Shown: positions 1 through 8,801 of the stretch, piece after piece
How positions within the stretch are numbered: the stretch's first letter is position 1
Layout: each line of letters begins with the position of its first letter
NCBI GenBank assembly: GCA_963824905.1
Contig: CAWGRH010000014.1
Span: forward strand, 124,001-188,000
DNA from: JAJPKK01 sp963824905
Lineage (GTDB): Bacteria > Pseudomonadota > Alphaproteobacteria > Rhizobiales > Xanthobacteraceae
Reading direction: 5' to 3'
Length of the DNA stretch: 64,000 nt
Translations under genes and position numbers: made by a program
The notes under the pieces: model-generated
Told to the model about the DNA's origin: nothing
What the model saw: the letters and a program-made list of their open reading frames with translations, nothing else
Database searches by the model: none

Positions 1-55
1 CGAAGGCCATCATGGCGGGGAACAGCAGCAGTCGGACGGCCTCGACGATCATCAT
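1..55 (-). CDS. cpaA: CpaA-type prepilin peptidase, N-terminal fragment cut by the window edge
   Basis: Only the first 18 codons lie inside the window (MMIVEAVRLLLFPAMMAF, read on the minus strand). This hydrophobic start matches the opening membrane segment of CpaA/TadV, the A24-family aspartic peptidase that processes Flp prepilins for Tad pili. A GGGAG ribosome site lies 5-6 bases upstream of two consecutive ATG codons. The divergent neighbours are a pilus N-domain protein and two TadE-like proteins, which supports a Tad locus. The catalytic aspartates are outside the window, so the call rests on the N-terminus and the context. Confidence 0.6.
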   Translation of the reverse strand, partial: MMIVEAVRLLLFPAMMAF

Positions 56-520
56 CGTTTCTCCCGGCGACGGCGTCACCGCTCGCGGGCGATGGTAGGG
101 TCGCCCGCTTTAGGAACGGTTAGCGGGAGGCGCCCGGTTGCAGATCGGCGCCACGTTGCTGCACGCGACATGCTCGCCCGCGTTAAAGTTAATTCGAAAA
201 TGGAATTCGGCGCGAGAACGCGAGCAAAGCGTGGTTAATTTGTCATTCCGGCGTTTACGCCGAAAATCTGTTTTGCAATTCGAATAAAACCAGAGATATT
301 CGGGCGTATTCGCGCAGGCCAGCTCCGATATCAACATTTCGATGCAACTTTGCAAGACCACGACGGCGCGCGAACCCGCGCGACCCATGCGTTTGCGACA
401 TTCGATGCGGTTTGCGGCTCAAAATGGTTTCGAATTGATTCATCCATCGGCGGCTAGTTTGGCGCCGCGTCCTTTCTTCGCCTCGGCACGCGATGTCGAG
501 GCGCTCCGTCGAGGGATATC
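56..520. other. Divergent intergenic region of the Tad locus, no gene seen
   Basis: This 465-base gap separates the leftward cpaA start from the rightward pilus N-domain gene. It is AT-richer than its surroundings around positions 185-310 and holds a short perfect hairpin at 249-262 (CGGCG, TTTA loop, CGCCG). The open frames here lack a ribosome site or recognisable protein. It probably carries the two divergent promoters. No Flp pilin gene is visible in it. Confidence 0.4.
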
Positions 521-1003
521 ATGCGTGGGTTCATCGCGGCTCGAGTGCGTCGAACCGCACAATTCGCAACGCTGGTCGTCGTCGCAGTCTCGTCCGCGGC
601 CGGCGCCGAGACGATCATCGTCACGATGGATCAGGCGAAACTCGCGCGCGTGCCGCCGCGAACCGCCACCCTCGTCGTCGGCAATCCGCTGATCGCCGAC
701 GTTTCGGTGCAGGCCGGCGGGGCGATGGTGATCACCGGCAAGGGTTACGGCGTCACCAACCTGATCGCCCTCGATTCTTATGGTCAGAAAATCTACGAGC
801 AGCTGGTCCGGGTTCAGGGGCCGGCGGAGAGCGTCGTCGTCTATCGCGGCGCGAGCCGGGAGTCCTACATCTGCGAGCCCAATTGCGAACGGCGGATCAC
901 GCTCGGGGACACTCCGGACTATTTCGATGCGAATCTCAACCAGAGCTCGGCCCGCAACAACCGCGCGATGTCGGGGCAGGCATCCGCGCCCGGTGCGCGC
1001 TGA
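521..1003 (+). CDS. Secreted pilus assembly protein with the CpaC/RcpA N-terminal domain
   Basis: A 160-residue protein with a signal peptide (charged RR start, hydrophobic stretch, likely cleavage after SAAGA near residue 29). The rest matches the domain found at the N-terminus of the Tad secretin CpaC (pilus assembly protein N-terminal domain): the run around residues 34-90 contains VGNPLIADVSV and VITGKGYGVTN, typical of that fold. It stands alone, without a secretin domain, as in several rhizobial Tad loci. Cys at about residues 117 and 121 may form a disulfide. It precedes two TadE-like genes and probably acts in the periplasm during pilus assembly. Confidence 0.7.
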   Translation: MRGFIAARVRRTAQFATLVVVAVSSAAGAETIIVTMDQAKLARVPPRTATLVVGNPLIADVSVQAGGAMVITGKGYGVTNLIALDSYGQKIYEQLVRVQGPAESVVVYRGASRESYICEPNCERRITLGDTPDYFDANLNQSSARNNRAMSGQASAPGAR

Positions 1004-1132
1004 CCGGCGCCCGGCGCGCTTCCTAACAAAGCGTTATCCGCGCGTGTAGAAACCGAGAGACCGGGTCAACCCTTCCGACAACGCTTTGTGAAATCATCCG
1101 GGCTCTTCGCAGCTTTCCCGGACCTCCTCGTC

Positions 1133-1735
1133 ATGAAGCCAGGCCAGATACCTATACGCACCGGCGCTTCGCGGCGGGGGGGCGCTTCCGAACGCCGCCG
1201 CTTCCAGCCCATTCGTTTCCTGCGCGATCGGCGCGCAGGTGCAGCGGTCGATTTCGCGCTGGTGTTGTTGCCGTTCCTGATCGTGCTGATGGTCATGATC
1301 AATTCGGCGCTCATCCTGCTGGCCGGTCAGGTCCTGCAGACGGCGGCAACGAGCGCCGGACGCCTCGTTCTCACCGGTCAGGCGCAGAACGCCAATTACA
1401 CCGCCGCCCAGTTCAAGAGTACCGTCTGCGCGAGCCTGACGGTCATGTTCAACTGCGCGAGCAATCTCTACATCGACGTCGAAAGCACCTCCACTTCGAG
1501 CTTCAGCGGGATCAGCCTTGCGAACCCGACGAACTCGAACGGCACCCTCAACACATCGGGATTCGGCTACTCGCTGGGCAATCCAGGTGATCTCGTCATC
1601 GTGCGGCTGATCTACCAATGGCCGATCGCCGGGTCCGGGCTCGTGGGTGCGCTGATGAACCCGGTCTCGCCGAGCAACTACACGCTCGTAGCGACCATCG
1701 CCTTTCGCAATGAACCCTATACGCCGAGCACATGA
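1133..1735 (+). CDS. TadE-like pseudopilin, first of two
   Basis: The protein has a basic, arginine-rich cytoplasmic N-terminus, then DRRAGAAVDFALVLLPFLIVLMVMINSA, the classic TadE/TadF membrane anchor with a short polar motif before a hydrophobic helix. A Ser/Thr/Asn-rich extracytoplasmic domain follows, with two Cys (CASLTVMFNC). TadE-type pseudopilins are processed by the prepilin peptidase and needed for Tad pilus biogenesis. I chose the ATG at 1133; a GTG at 1088 would add 15 residues and neither has a strong ribosome site. The stop overlaps the next start as ATGA, which implies translational coupling. Confidence 0.75.
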   Translation: MKPGQIPIRTGASRRGGASERRRFQPIRFLRDRRAGAAVDFALVLLPFLIVLMVMINSALILLAGQVLQTAATSAGRLVLTGQAQNANYTAAQFKSTVCASLTVMFNCASNLYIDVESTSTSSFSGISLANPTNSNGTLNTSGFGYSLGNPGDLVIVRLIYQWPIAGSGLVGALMNPVSPSNYTLVATIAFRNEPYTPST

Positions 1736-2310
1736 TGAGACTGCATCTCGCCCCATCGCCGTCGCGCCGCTTCGTCGGAGATCGTAGCGGCTCCTCCGTC
1801 GTCGAGTTCGCGCTGCTTCTTCCGCTCATGATGACGATGTATTTCGGCAGCATCCAGGTCACCGATGCCATCAGTGCCGATCGCCAAGTGACGCTGGCAG
1901 CGAGCACCGTGGCCGAGATAACGTCGCAATACAGTCAGGTCGCCACCTCCGACGTCACCAATATCCTGACTGCCGCAGCCTCCGTTATGGCGCCGTTCTC
2001 GTTCACCAGCGCCAACGCCACCGTCACGCTGTCGAGCATCATCGTCGACGGCAACGGCAATGCAACGATCGCCTGGAGTCGGTGCCTCAATGGCACTGCC
2101 CGGTCCGGCACCGTCACCAATCTCATTCCGGCAGGATTGCTCGTCGCCAATACCTCCGTGATTTGGGGCGAGGCGACCTACAGTTATCGACCGACGGTCG
2201 GATGGGGCCTCGTGGGGACCGTGCCGATGTATGACCAGATCTTTTTGCGGCCCCGTCAGTCGACCAGCGTCACTCTCAATGGGAGCAGTGGCTGCAGCAC
2301 GAGCTCATAG
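1732..2310 (+). CDS. TadE-like pseudopilin, second of two
   Basis: A 192-residue protein with the same architecture as its upstream neighbour: basic N-terminus, DRSGSSVVEFALLLPLMMTMYFGS (the TadE-type processing and anchor motif with the conserved Glu) and a Ser/Thr-rich outer domain. One Cys lies mid-protein (SRCLNG) and one near the C-terminus. The ATGA overlap with the preceding gene indicates one transcript. The last six bases overlap the end of the convergent Lrp-family gene, so no terminator fits between them. Confidence 0.75.
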   Translation: MMRLHLAPSPSRRFVGDRSGSSVVEFALLLPLMMTMYFGSIQVTDAISADRQVTLAASTVAEITSQYSQVATSDVTNILTAAASVMAPFSFTSANATVTLSSIIVDGNGNATIAWSRCLNGTARSGTVTNLIPAGLLVANTSVIWGEATYSYRPTVGWGLVGTVPMYDQIFLRPRQSTSVTLNGSSGCSTSS

Positions 2311-2754
2311 CGGCAATACGGTCGTCGACTTGATCTTCTCCATGGCGAAGCGCGAGGTCACGTTCTTGAGCGGAACGGCGGCGATCATCTTTTTGTAGAG
2401 CCGGTCCCAGCCCTGGATGTCCGGCACCACCACGCGCAGCATGTAGTCGACGTCGCCCGCCATCCGGTAGAACTCCATCACCTCCGGCATCGCACCTATC
2501 ACCTCGGCGAAGTTGCGCAGCCATTCCTCCGAATGGTCATCGGTTTCGACGGAGACGAACACCGTGACGCCGAGCCCGACCTTGTCCTGATCGACGAGTG
2601 CCACTCGCTTCAGCATCACGCCGTCCGCCTCGAGCCTCTGGATGCGCTTCCAGCACGGCGTCGACGACAACCCGACGCGTTGGCCGATCTCGGCGACCGA
2701 GAGCGCGGCGTCGACTTGCAGCACGGCGAGAATCTTGCGGTCGATGGCGTCCAT
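2305..2754 (-). CDS. Lrp/AsnC family transcriptional regulator
   Basis: A 149-residue protein, the usual length for the family. Residues 1-60 form the AsnC-type helix-turn-helix, starting MDAIDRKILAVLQ and carrying GLSSTPCWKRIQRLE as the recognition helix region. Residues 65-140 form the ligand-binding RAM domain (EFYRMAGDVDYMLRVVVPD). The sequence resembles the Lrp subgroup found beside amino-acid genes, but here the upstream neighbours are a sugar kinase and NudC, 150 bases away, so the target cannot be inferred. The gene ends inside the last codons of the convergent TadE-like gene. Confidence 0.85.
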   Translation of the reverse strand: MDAIDRKILAVLQVDAALSVAEIGQRVGLSSTPCWKRIQRLEADGVMLKRVALVDQDKVGLGVTVFVSVETDDHSEEWLRNFAEVIGAMPEVMEFYRMAGDVDYMLRVVVPDIQGWDRLYKKMIAAVPLKNVTSRFAMEKIKSTTVLPL

Positions 2755-2906
2755 CGCGTCGAGGTCCAGGGCGGTGAGAACGGGCGTCGATGACGCCAGC
2801 TGCAGCTATGTAGATGATTTTTGCTGTCCTCGCCACCTTCGGCAGATGCTAATAGAAGGAAATTTCTCGAAAAGAACGAAAAACGGCAGCGAAAAAATCC
2901 GTCTGG

Positions 2907-3812
2907 TCAATGACCGCCCAGCAGCGCCTCGACCTCGTGACGGCGCGGCGCCCCGGTGGCGCCGCCGAACCTCGTGCACTTCAAGCCGGCCGCGGCGGCA
3001 GCGAAGCGCATCGCTTCCGCGATCCCGCGGCCCTCCGCAAGTGTGAGCGTGAAGGCGCCGTGGAAGACATCGCCGGCCGCGAGCGTATCGATCGCCGCGA
3101 TCTCGAACACTGGCATGACCCGGATCGCCTCCCCCTCCCGCCACAGCACGGGCAGTGGGCCGTCGGTCGCCGCGAGGAAGGCATCGGTGAACTGCGCCAT
3201 GCGTGTGAGCCCGGCGGCGAGGTCGTCGAGCCCGGTGGTCCGCCGCAAGCAGTCGCCGGAGAAGATGACGTGGGTGCCGAGCGCGAACAGCGGATCGGTT
3301 TCGACCGTCGCCTTGTCGGCATCGATCACGACGGCAAGCCCGTGCCGGCGCGCCGCGCGGCAGATCGGCGTCACGAAAGTGGGGTAGCGGTTGTCCACCA
3401 GGAGCATGTCGACGTCCGCGACGAGGCGGTCGGGATCGGCGGGCGTCACCACATCGAGGCGCTTGTCGCGATAGTTCGCGATGGTGCGTTCGCCCTGGGC
3501 GTTGAGAAGGATCGCCGAGATCGGCGTGCGGGCGCCGGAAAGGCGCACGCAGCCGCTGGTGTCGATGCCCTCGGCGGCGAGGCCATTGATCACGCGATCA
3601 CCGATCGCATCCTCGGCGGCTGGTCCGCCGATCGGCCCGGCGAACGCGACGCGGGCGCCGAGGCGGGCGATCGCGACGGCCGCGTTGGCGGCGTTGCCGC
3701 CGCCGACGGCGAAGAATTCGGTTGCCTCCGCCTTGGTGTCCGGTGCCGGAAATTCGCGGACGCGGAAGACCTCGTCGAGCACCGCCATTCCCGCGCAGAG
3801 AATGTGCGGCAT
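2907..3812 (-). CDS. PfkB-family sugar kinase, YihV-like subgroup
   Basis: A ribokinase-fold kinase of 301 residues. The N-terminal GG motif (VGGGNAANAAVAIARLG, residues 36-52) binds sugar, and IDTLAAGDVFHGAF (241-254) is the catalytic signature with Asp248 as base. The C-terminal run ending LKCTRFGGATGAP closely resembles E. coli sulfofructose kinase YihV (LKCTRPGGRAGIP). The canonical GAGD anion-hole motif reads AAGD here. The substrate is unproven: no sulfoglycolysis partners are adjacent. The start follows the nudC stop by one base, so the two are probably co-transcribed. Confidence 0.8.
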   Translation of the reverse strand: MPHILCAGMAVLDEVFRVREFPAPDTKAEATEFFAVGGGNAANAAVAIARLGARVAFAGPIGGPAAEDAIGDRVINGLAAEGIDTSGCVRLSGARTPISAILLNAQGERTIANYRDKRLDVVTPADPDRLVADVDMLLVDNRYPTFVTPICRAARRHGLAVVIDADKATVETDPLFALGTHVIFSGDCLRRTTGLDDLAAGLTRMAQFTDAFLAATDGPLPVLWREGEAIRVMPVFEIAAIDTLAAGDVFHGAFTLTLAEGRGIAEAMRFAAAAAGLKCTRFGGATGAPRRHEVEALLGGH

Positions 3813-3813
3813 A

Positions 3814-4776
3814 TCAGACGAGGCTCCGGTCCGCCTCGACCCAGGCGCGGATGATGTGATGGGCGATGGCGATCGGGTTGGCCGCCGTCAGGCCGTCGGG
3901 ATGCCGGCGCAACAGCATGGCGACGACCTCGTCGCGAGAGAACCAGCGCGCGTCCTCGAGCTCGCTGCGATCGACCGTGATCTCGGTCGAGACCGCCGCC
4001 GCGTAACAGCCGATCATCAGCGACATCGGAAACGGCCACGGCTGCGAGGCGAAATAGGCGACGCGTCCGCACACGATCCCGGATTCCTCGCGGGTCTCGC
4101 GGCGGACCGCCTCCTCGATGGTTTCGCCCGGCTCGATGAAGCCGGCAAGGCACGACCACATGCGCGGCGCAAACCTCGGGCTACGCCCGAGCAGGCAGCG
4201 CTCGCCGTCGATCGCGAGCATGATCACCACCGGATCGGTACGCGGAAAATGCTGCGTGCCGCAGGCCGGACAGTCGCGTCGCCAGCCGGCATCGACCACG
4301 CGGCTCGGCGTACCGCAATTGGCGCAGAAGCGGTGCCGCGCATGCCAGCCGAGCACGGCCTTCGCCTCGGCGAGCGGCGGCAGATGCTCCGGCGCGAGCA
4401 GGGAGCCGGTCGCGATCGACCGCAGGTCGGTGACGAGGAGGTCGCCGCGGGCCTTGAGCAATTCGACGACCGCCTTGTCGACGGCCGCCGCGAATCGGGG
4501 CGCGCCGTCGAGGAGGCCGAGAAACACTTTCTCGCGCCACGGCGCGAGCGCAGCCGCTTCGACAAAAGTGAAGGCGGGGTCGTCGCCACCGTCGCGTGCG
4601 TTGCGCGGCTTGTGCGCGACGACGATCTCGCCGCCGATGAGATGGATGCGCGCCTGCGGGTCGGCCTCGAGCGCCGCGATGGCCGCAGCGTCCTGCCGCC
4701 GATCAGCGGCGCGATCGAGCGCGTTCGCGGTGTAGCCGAGGAGCGGCGGGACCCCGAGATCAGGGCGTGACAGCAT
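3814..4776 (-). CDS. nudC: NAD+/NADH pyrophosphatase NudC (RNA deNADding enzyme)
   Basis: A 320-residue Nudix hydrolase. The zinc ribbon has Cys151, Cys154, Cys169 and Cys172 (FCANCG and CPACG). The Nudix box runs from residue 212 to 234 (GFIEPGET...REESGI). SQPWPFPMS at 244-252 is the signature separating NudC from other Nudix proteins. The family hydrolyses NAD(H) to NMN(H) and AMP and removes NAD caps from RNA 5' ends. The N-terminal 130 residues are the family's variable domain. It overlaps nothing and is followed one base later by the PfkB kinase gene. Confidence 0.93.
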   Translation of the reverse strand: MLSRPDLGVPPLLGYTANALDRAADRRQDAAAIAALEADPQARIHLIGGEIVVAHKPRNARDGGDDPAFTFVEAAALAPWREKVFLGLLDGAPRFAAAVDKAVVELLKARGDLLVTDLRSIATGSLLAPEHLPPLAEAKAVLGWHARHRFCANCGTPSRVVDAGWRRDCPACGTQHFPRTDPVVIMLAIDGERCLLGRSPRFAPRMWSCLAGFIEPGETIEEAVRRETREESGIVCGRVAYFASQPWPFPMSLMIGCYAAAVSTEITVDRSELEDARWFSRDEVVAMLLRRHPDGLTAANPIAIAHHIIRAWVEADRSLV

Positions 4777-4869
4777 GAATCACTCCGGCAGGCCCGCGAA
4801 GACTCGCACGGCTTGTCGCTAGGTGCAATCAGCCTGCCCCGCAATGGCATTGAGGCACCGGCACCTCTT

Positions 4870-5021
4870 CTCCCTCTCCCCGCGCGCGGGGAGAGGGTCG
4901 GGGTGAGGGGGCGGTTTAACGAGTTCGAGCTTCCGAAGATTTCCTCAGATGCTCAACCGCGGCGAGGCCCCCTCACCCGGATCGCTAAAGCGATCCGACC
5001 TCTCCCGCACGCGGGGAGAGG
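4870..5021. repeat. Intergenic inverted repeat, family A, copy 1
   Basis: A long imperfect palindrome whose outer arms read CCCTCTCCCCGC and GCGGGGAGAGG. The interior contains GGGTGAGGGGGCGGTTT on one side and GGCCCCCTCACCC on the other. Further copies lie at 12455-12609 and 20326-20479. As RNA it would fold into a large cruciform-like hairpin. It fills the gap between nudC and the GMC dehydrogenase gene. Confidence 0.85.
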
Positions 5022-5054
5022 TTGAGAGGCTGCCGTCCTGAGCCATAGCGAAAA

Positions 5055-6830
5055 TCAGACCGGCACGAGCGGTCCCGGCCGCTTGAGATACTGGCCGGTG
5101 ATCGCGGCAGCCGAATAATAGGCGAGCGCGCCGACGAGGCCGGTCGGATTGTAGGAGGCGTTCTGCGGGAACACCGAGGCGCCCATCACGAACAGATTGT
5201 CGGCGTTCCAGGCTTGCAGATAGCGGTTGACGACGCTGGTGGTCGGGTCGGTGCCGGTGATGGTGCCGCCAGTGTTGTGGGTCGATTGATACGGCACGAC
5301 GTTGTAGTTGCCGCGCCGCACGTTGGGCGAGCTCATCGCCGTAGCGTTCATCGCCCGCGAGATCCGGCCGAGCACGCCGCCGACGTAGTCCGCGAGCTTG
5401 TGGTCGTTCTCGCGGAAATTATAGGTCATGCGCACCAGCGGGCGGCCGAGTGCATCGTGGTAAGTCGGATCGATGTCGAGATAGTTTTCGCGGTGGGCGT
5501 AGTTGCAGCCCGACGCGCCGATGTTGAAGGCGTGGTTGTACCACTTGGCGGTCGCCTTCTTCCAATCGCGGCCCCACCGCGGCGTGCCGGGAGGCACGGG
5601 TCGGGTCTGGATCGGCCGGCCGTTCGAGGTGCCGGCGGTAACCGTGGCGCCGCCGAAGAAGCCGAGCCCGCCGTGATCGAAATTATCGCCGTTGAAGTCG
5701 TCGATGGTCATGCCGAACGAGGCGCCGGCGGCCATGAACGGATTGATCTCCTTGTCCTCGAAGAACACCGTCACGTTGTTGCCGCTGACCTGGTAGCAGT
5801 AGTTGCGACCGAGCGAACCCTTGCCGGTCGCCGGGTCGTATTGCTCGCTGATGCCGGCCAACCGCATCAGCAGCACGTTGTTGAAGACATAGGCGCCGAG
5901 GATGACGATGCCGGCGGGCTGCTCGTATTCCTCGCCGCTGCGGGTGTCGACATAGCGCACCGCCTTCACCTTCTTCGCCGCCTTGTCGTAGACGAGCTCC
6001 TTCACATAGGCGTGGGCGCGCAGCTCGAAGCGATCGTCGGCGAGCAGAACGGGGAGAATGCAGGCCTGCGGCGAGGATTTCGCATTGGCCTCGCAGCCGA
6101 ACCGCTCGCAGTGGCCGCAATATTCGCAGGCGCCGAGCGTCACGCCTTCGGGATTGGTGTAGACCTCGCTCATGTTGGCGGCGGGCGCGCGGAACGGATG
6201 ATAGCCGAGCTCGCGCGTGGCTTTCTCCATGATCGAGCCGGCCATGCTCATGGCGAGGGGCTTGTTCGGATATTCGTTCTGGCGCGACCCTTCGAACACG
6301 TTGCCGCCGTCGACTTTCTGGCCGCGCAGGTTGCCGGCCTTGCCGGACACGCCGAGCAGCTTCTCGAAGCGGTCGTAATAGGGCTCGAGCTCGTCGTACG
6401 AGACCGGGTAATCCTCGATCGTCATCTCCGCGGAAATCGCATTCTTGCCGTAACGCGCTTCGAGATGGGTGCGCAAATTGTGATCGAACGGCGTGAGGCG
6501 CCAGGTGACGCCGTTCCAGTGCGCGCCGGCACCGCCGACGCCGACGCCGGGCAGGAACGATCCGAGCCGGCGGATCGGCAGCGCCGTCTCCGACGGCGAA
6601 TGGCGCACCGACACGGTCTCGAGCTGCGTATCCTGGAACAGCTCCTGGCGGACCGCGTATTTGAGGTCGTCGCGCACGCTCGGCAGCGCGAAGTCCTCGC
6701 GCGCCGAACGGTTGGCCCCACGCTCGAGGCCCACCACCTTGAGGCCCGCCTTGGTCAGCTCGCGGGCGAGGATGCTGCCGGTGAACCCGACGCCGATGCA
6801 GACTGCATCAACTTCCTTGAGGACGATCAT
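5055..6830 (-). CDS. GMC-family FAD dehydrogenase, large subunit (gluconate 2-dehydrogenase-like)
   Basis: A 591-residue flavoprotein. The FAD-binding dinucleotide fold is at the N-terminus (GVGFTGSILARELTKAG, about 13-29), followed by GVGGAGAHWNG and the C-terminal GMC signature with HNTGGTITGTDP and NPTGLVGALAYYSA. A Cys cluster near residues 235-247 (CEYCGHCERFGC) may hold an Fe-S centre. It lacks a signal peptide, as expected for a subunit exported with its Tat-signal partner encoded 11 bases upstream. The family oxidises sugar acids or polyols in the periplasm and passes electrons to a cytochrome c subunit. That third subunit is absent here. The substrate is unknown. Confidence 0.85.
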   Translation of the reverse strand: MIVLKEVDAVCIGVGFTGSILARELTKAGLKVVGLERGANRSAREDFALPSVRDDLKYAVRQELFQDTQLETVSVRHSPSETALPIRRLGSFLPGVGVGGAGAHWNGVTWRLTPFDHNLRTHLEARYGKNAISAEMTIEDYPVSYDELEPYYDRFEKLLGVSGKAGNLRGQKVDGGNVFEGSRQNEYPNKPLAMSMAGSIMEKATRELGYHPFRAPAANMSEVYTNPEGVTLGACEYCGHCERFGCEANAKSSPQACILPVLLADDRFELRAHAYVKELVYDKAAKKVKAVRYVDTRSGEEYEQPAGIVILGAYVFNNVLLMRLAGISEQYDPATGKGSLGRNYCYQVSGNNVTVFFEDKEINPFMAAGASFGMTIDDFNGDNFDHGGLGFFGGATVTAGTSNGRPIQTRPVPPGTPRWGRDWKKATAKWYNHAFNIGASGCNYAHRENYLDIDPTYHDALGRPLVRMTYNFRENDHKLADYVGGVLGRISRAMNATAMSSPNVRRGNYNVVPYQSTHNTGGTITGTDPTTSVVNRYLQAWNADNLFVMGASVFPQNASYNPTGLVGALAYYSAAAITGQYLKRPGPLVPV

Positions 6831-6841
6831 GGCGCGCTCCC

Positions 6842-7576
6842 TTACGTGAAGTCCGCGATCGAGCGCGGCGGCTTATCGTATTTCTTGCCGAAATAGGTCT
6901 TGATCTCCTCGCGATAGGTCGCGGGCAGGCCGGGGTAGCCGACCATCTTCCACGACGCCATGTCGCGGTTGCCGCCATAGATCGGATCGGAGAAGAAGCC
7001 TTCCATGGTGATCTGGAGCAGCGCATCGAAGAACATCCGGCTGCCGAGGCCGGCGAATTCCGCTTTGCCCTCCTCCATGGCCTTGAGCGCGGCCTCGCGG
7101 TCCTTCTCGGAGAGCCGGTCGAAATCCTTGCCGTAGGTTTTTCGCGACCACACGTTGGCCGCTTCGATGCCCGCGCGGAAGAACTCCCGCGGATTGAGGG
7201 AGAGCTGGTAGCCGAGTTCGGGCTTCGCCTTGGGGAACGGCCCCTGGCGGTAGAGCCGCGCTCCCATGCCGTAGGCACCCGCAAGCTGGCGGTCGATGAA
7301 CGCGGCGACCCCGCAGGCACTGCCTGACGGCGAGAGTTCGTCGGCCGGGATGAGGGTATCGACGGCGGCGGCGACGAAGGCATGCTCGGCCGCGGTGAGC
7401 GTGAGCAGGGGCTCGTCGTCGGGAGAAGGCGCTGACGAGGCCGGAGCCGGCGAAGCGGCCGGCGCGGGCTGGGCCTGCGCCTGCTCCGATCCGACCGTGG
7501 TGATCGCGGCGGCGGTGCCGACCGCGCCGACCGCGCCTTTGAGAAAATCGCGCCGCGGAATCGTGTCGTCGGCCAT
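6842..7576 (-). CDS. Gluconate 2-dehydrogenase subunit 3 family protein with Tat signal
   Basis: The protein opens MADDTIPRRDFLKGAVGAVGTAAA, a twin-arginine signal (RRDFLKG) suited to carrying the cofactor-loaded FAD subunit to the periplasm. After an Ala/Pro linker the domain starts LTAAEHAFVAAAVDTLIPADELSPSG, the hallmark of subunit 3 of gluconate dehydrogenases. I chose the ATG at 7576 because GGGGAGAAG lies just upstream; an ATG seven codons earlier has no such site. It is the first gene of a two-gene operon with the GMC subunit. Confidence 0.85.
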   Translation of the reverse strand: MADDTIPRRDFLKGAVGAVGTAAAITTVGSEQAQAQPAPAASPAPASSAPSPDDEPLLTLTAAEHAFVAAAVDTLIPADELSPSGSACGVAAFIDRQLAGAYGMGARLYRQGPFPKAKPELGYQLSLNPREFFRAGIEAANVWSRKTYGKDFDRLSEKDREAALKAMEEGKAEFAGLGSRMFFDALLQITMEGFFSDPIYGGNRDMASWKMVGYPGLPATYREEIKTYFGKKYDKPPRSIADFT

Positions 7577-7703
7577 CAGTGCTTCTCCCCTTCGCATCCC
7601 GGCGTTGGCCCCCGGGCTGATCGGAATCGTTCCAGACTAGGGGCACTTCTAGCGCATTCGGCACGCCGACGCGAGCGGAGACGGTTCGTCGCACCACGTC
7701 GCG

Positions 7704-8801
7704 TCACTTCTTCGCGCCTTGTGCGACGCCCCGCTCGTCGAGCGCAACCGTCTTCATGAGCGCGAACACGTCCCGCCCCGGGGCGAGGCCTAGATCGTCG
7801 ATGGCCATCCGCGTGACCAGGGCCACCACGTGTCCGTGCACCGGAAGATCGATGGTGACCGCGGCGAGCGGGCCGTCCTCCTGCTCGATCGCGCCGACCC
7901 GGCCGGATAGAACGCTGCGGATGCTCAAATCCCGCGGCCGCTCGGTCGCGATCGTCACGTCGGTTGCCTTGACGACGAGGCGCACGTCGTTGCCGGGCGC
8001 GCCCGCCGCTCCGACGAGCCAGATGGTGCCGCCGGGATGCGCTACCTCGGTGAGCCCGAACTCCGGGTTCATGCCGACGATCCGACCGGCCACCACCGAG
8101 GAGCGTGCGAACCGGCTGTCGTCCGGCTGGACCCGCCGTGGCCCGAACACCTCGTCCGCCGGCCCCGTGGCGATGACATGGCCGCCACTGAACACCACCA
8201 CGGGCGCGGCGAGCCGCGCCACCTCGTCGATCGAATGCGACACATAGACGATCGGGATCTTGAAGCCGTCGCGCAGCCGCTCGATCAGGGTCAGCACCTC
8301 CGCCTTGCGCTCGTCGTCGAGCGCGGCGAGCGGTTCGTCCATCAGCAGGAGCCGCGGCGACGATAGAAGCGCACGGCCGATGGCGACCCGCTGACGCTCG
8401 CCGCCGGACAGCCGGCCGGGACGCCTGCCGAGGATATCGCTGATGCCGAGCGTGTCGATCACAGCGTCGAATTCGACCGCGCGCCCAGCGCGTGGCGCAA
8501 ACCAGCGGCCGAACAGCAGGTTCTGCCGCACGGTGAGATGCGGGAAGAGCTGCGCGTCCTGGTAGACGAGGCCGATCCGGCGGTCGTGCTTGGGCACGAA
8601 GACGTGCTTTTGCGTGTCCACCAGCACGCGATCATCGACGATGATCACGCCGCGGTCCGGCCGCAGCAGGCCGGCGAGCAAGCCGAGAGTGACGGTCTTG
8701 CCCGAGCCGGATCGGCCGAACAGCGAGACGCTCGCGGGACTCTCGAACGCCGCCTCGTAGGCGAAGGCGCCGAGCTTGATCGCAGCGTCGAAGCGGATCA
8801 T
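7704..8801 (-). CDS. modC: Molybdate ABC transporter ATP-binding protein ModC
   Basis: A 365-residue ABC ATPase. Walker A is GRSGSGKT at residues 29-36, the signature is LSGGERQRVAIGRAL and Walker B is LLLMDEPLAALD. The C-terminal 100 residues form a MOP/TOBE molybdate-binding domain, the feature that separates ModC from other importers. Its start overlaps the modB stop by four bases. With ModB it would import molybdate for cofactor synthesis; no modA binding-protein gene is in the window. Confidence 0.9.
   Translation of the reverse strand: MIRFDAAIKLGAFAYEAAFESPASVSLFGRSGSGKTVTLGLLAGLLRPDRGVIIVDDRVLVDTQKHVFVPKHDRRIGLVYQDAQLFPHLTVRQNLLFGRWFAPRAGRAVEFDAVIDTLGISDILGRRPGRLSGGERQRVAIGRALLSSPRLLLMDEPLAALDDERKAEVLTLIERLRDGFKIPIVYVSHSIDEVARLAAPVVVFSGGHVIATGPADEVFGPRRVQPDDSRFARSSVVAGRIVGMNPEFGLTEVAHPGGTIWLVGAAGAPGNDVRLVVKATDVTIATERPRDLSIRSVLSGRVGAIEQEDGPLAAVTIDLPVHGHVVALVTRMAIDDLGLAPGRDVFALMKTVALDERGVAQGAKK

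Noticed and set aside
110..388. A small gene in the cpaA upstream gap
   Set aside because: The frame has no ribosome site and its Arg/Cys-rich product looks like nothing known; Flp pilin features are absent.
5214..6896. A 560-codon plus-strand open frame across the GMC gene
   Set aside because: Shadow of a well-supported minus-strand gene; composition is His/Arg/Asp-rich with no recognisable fold.
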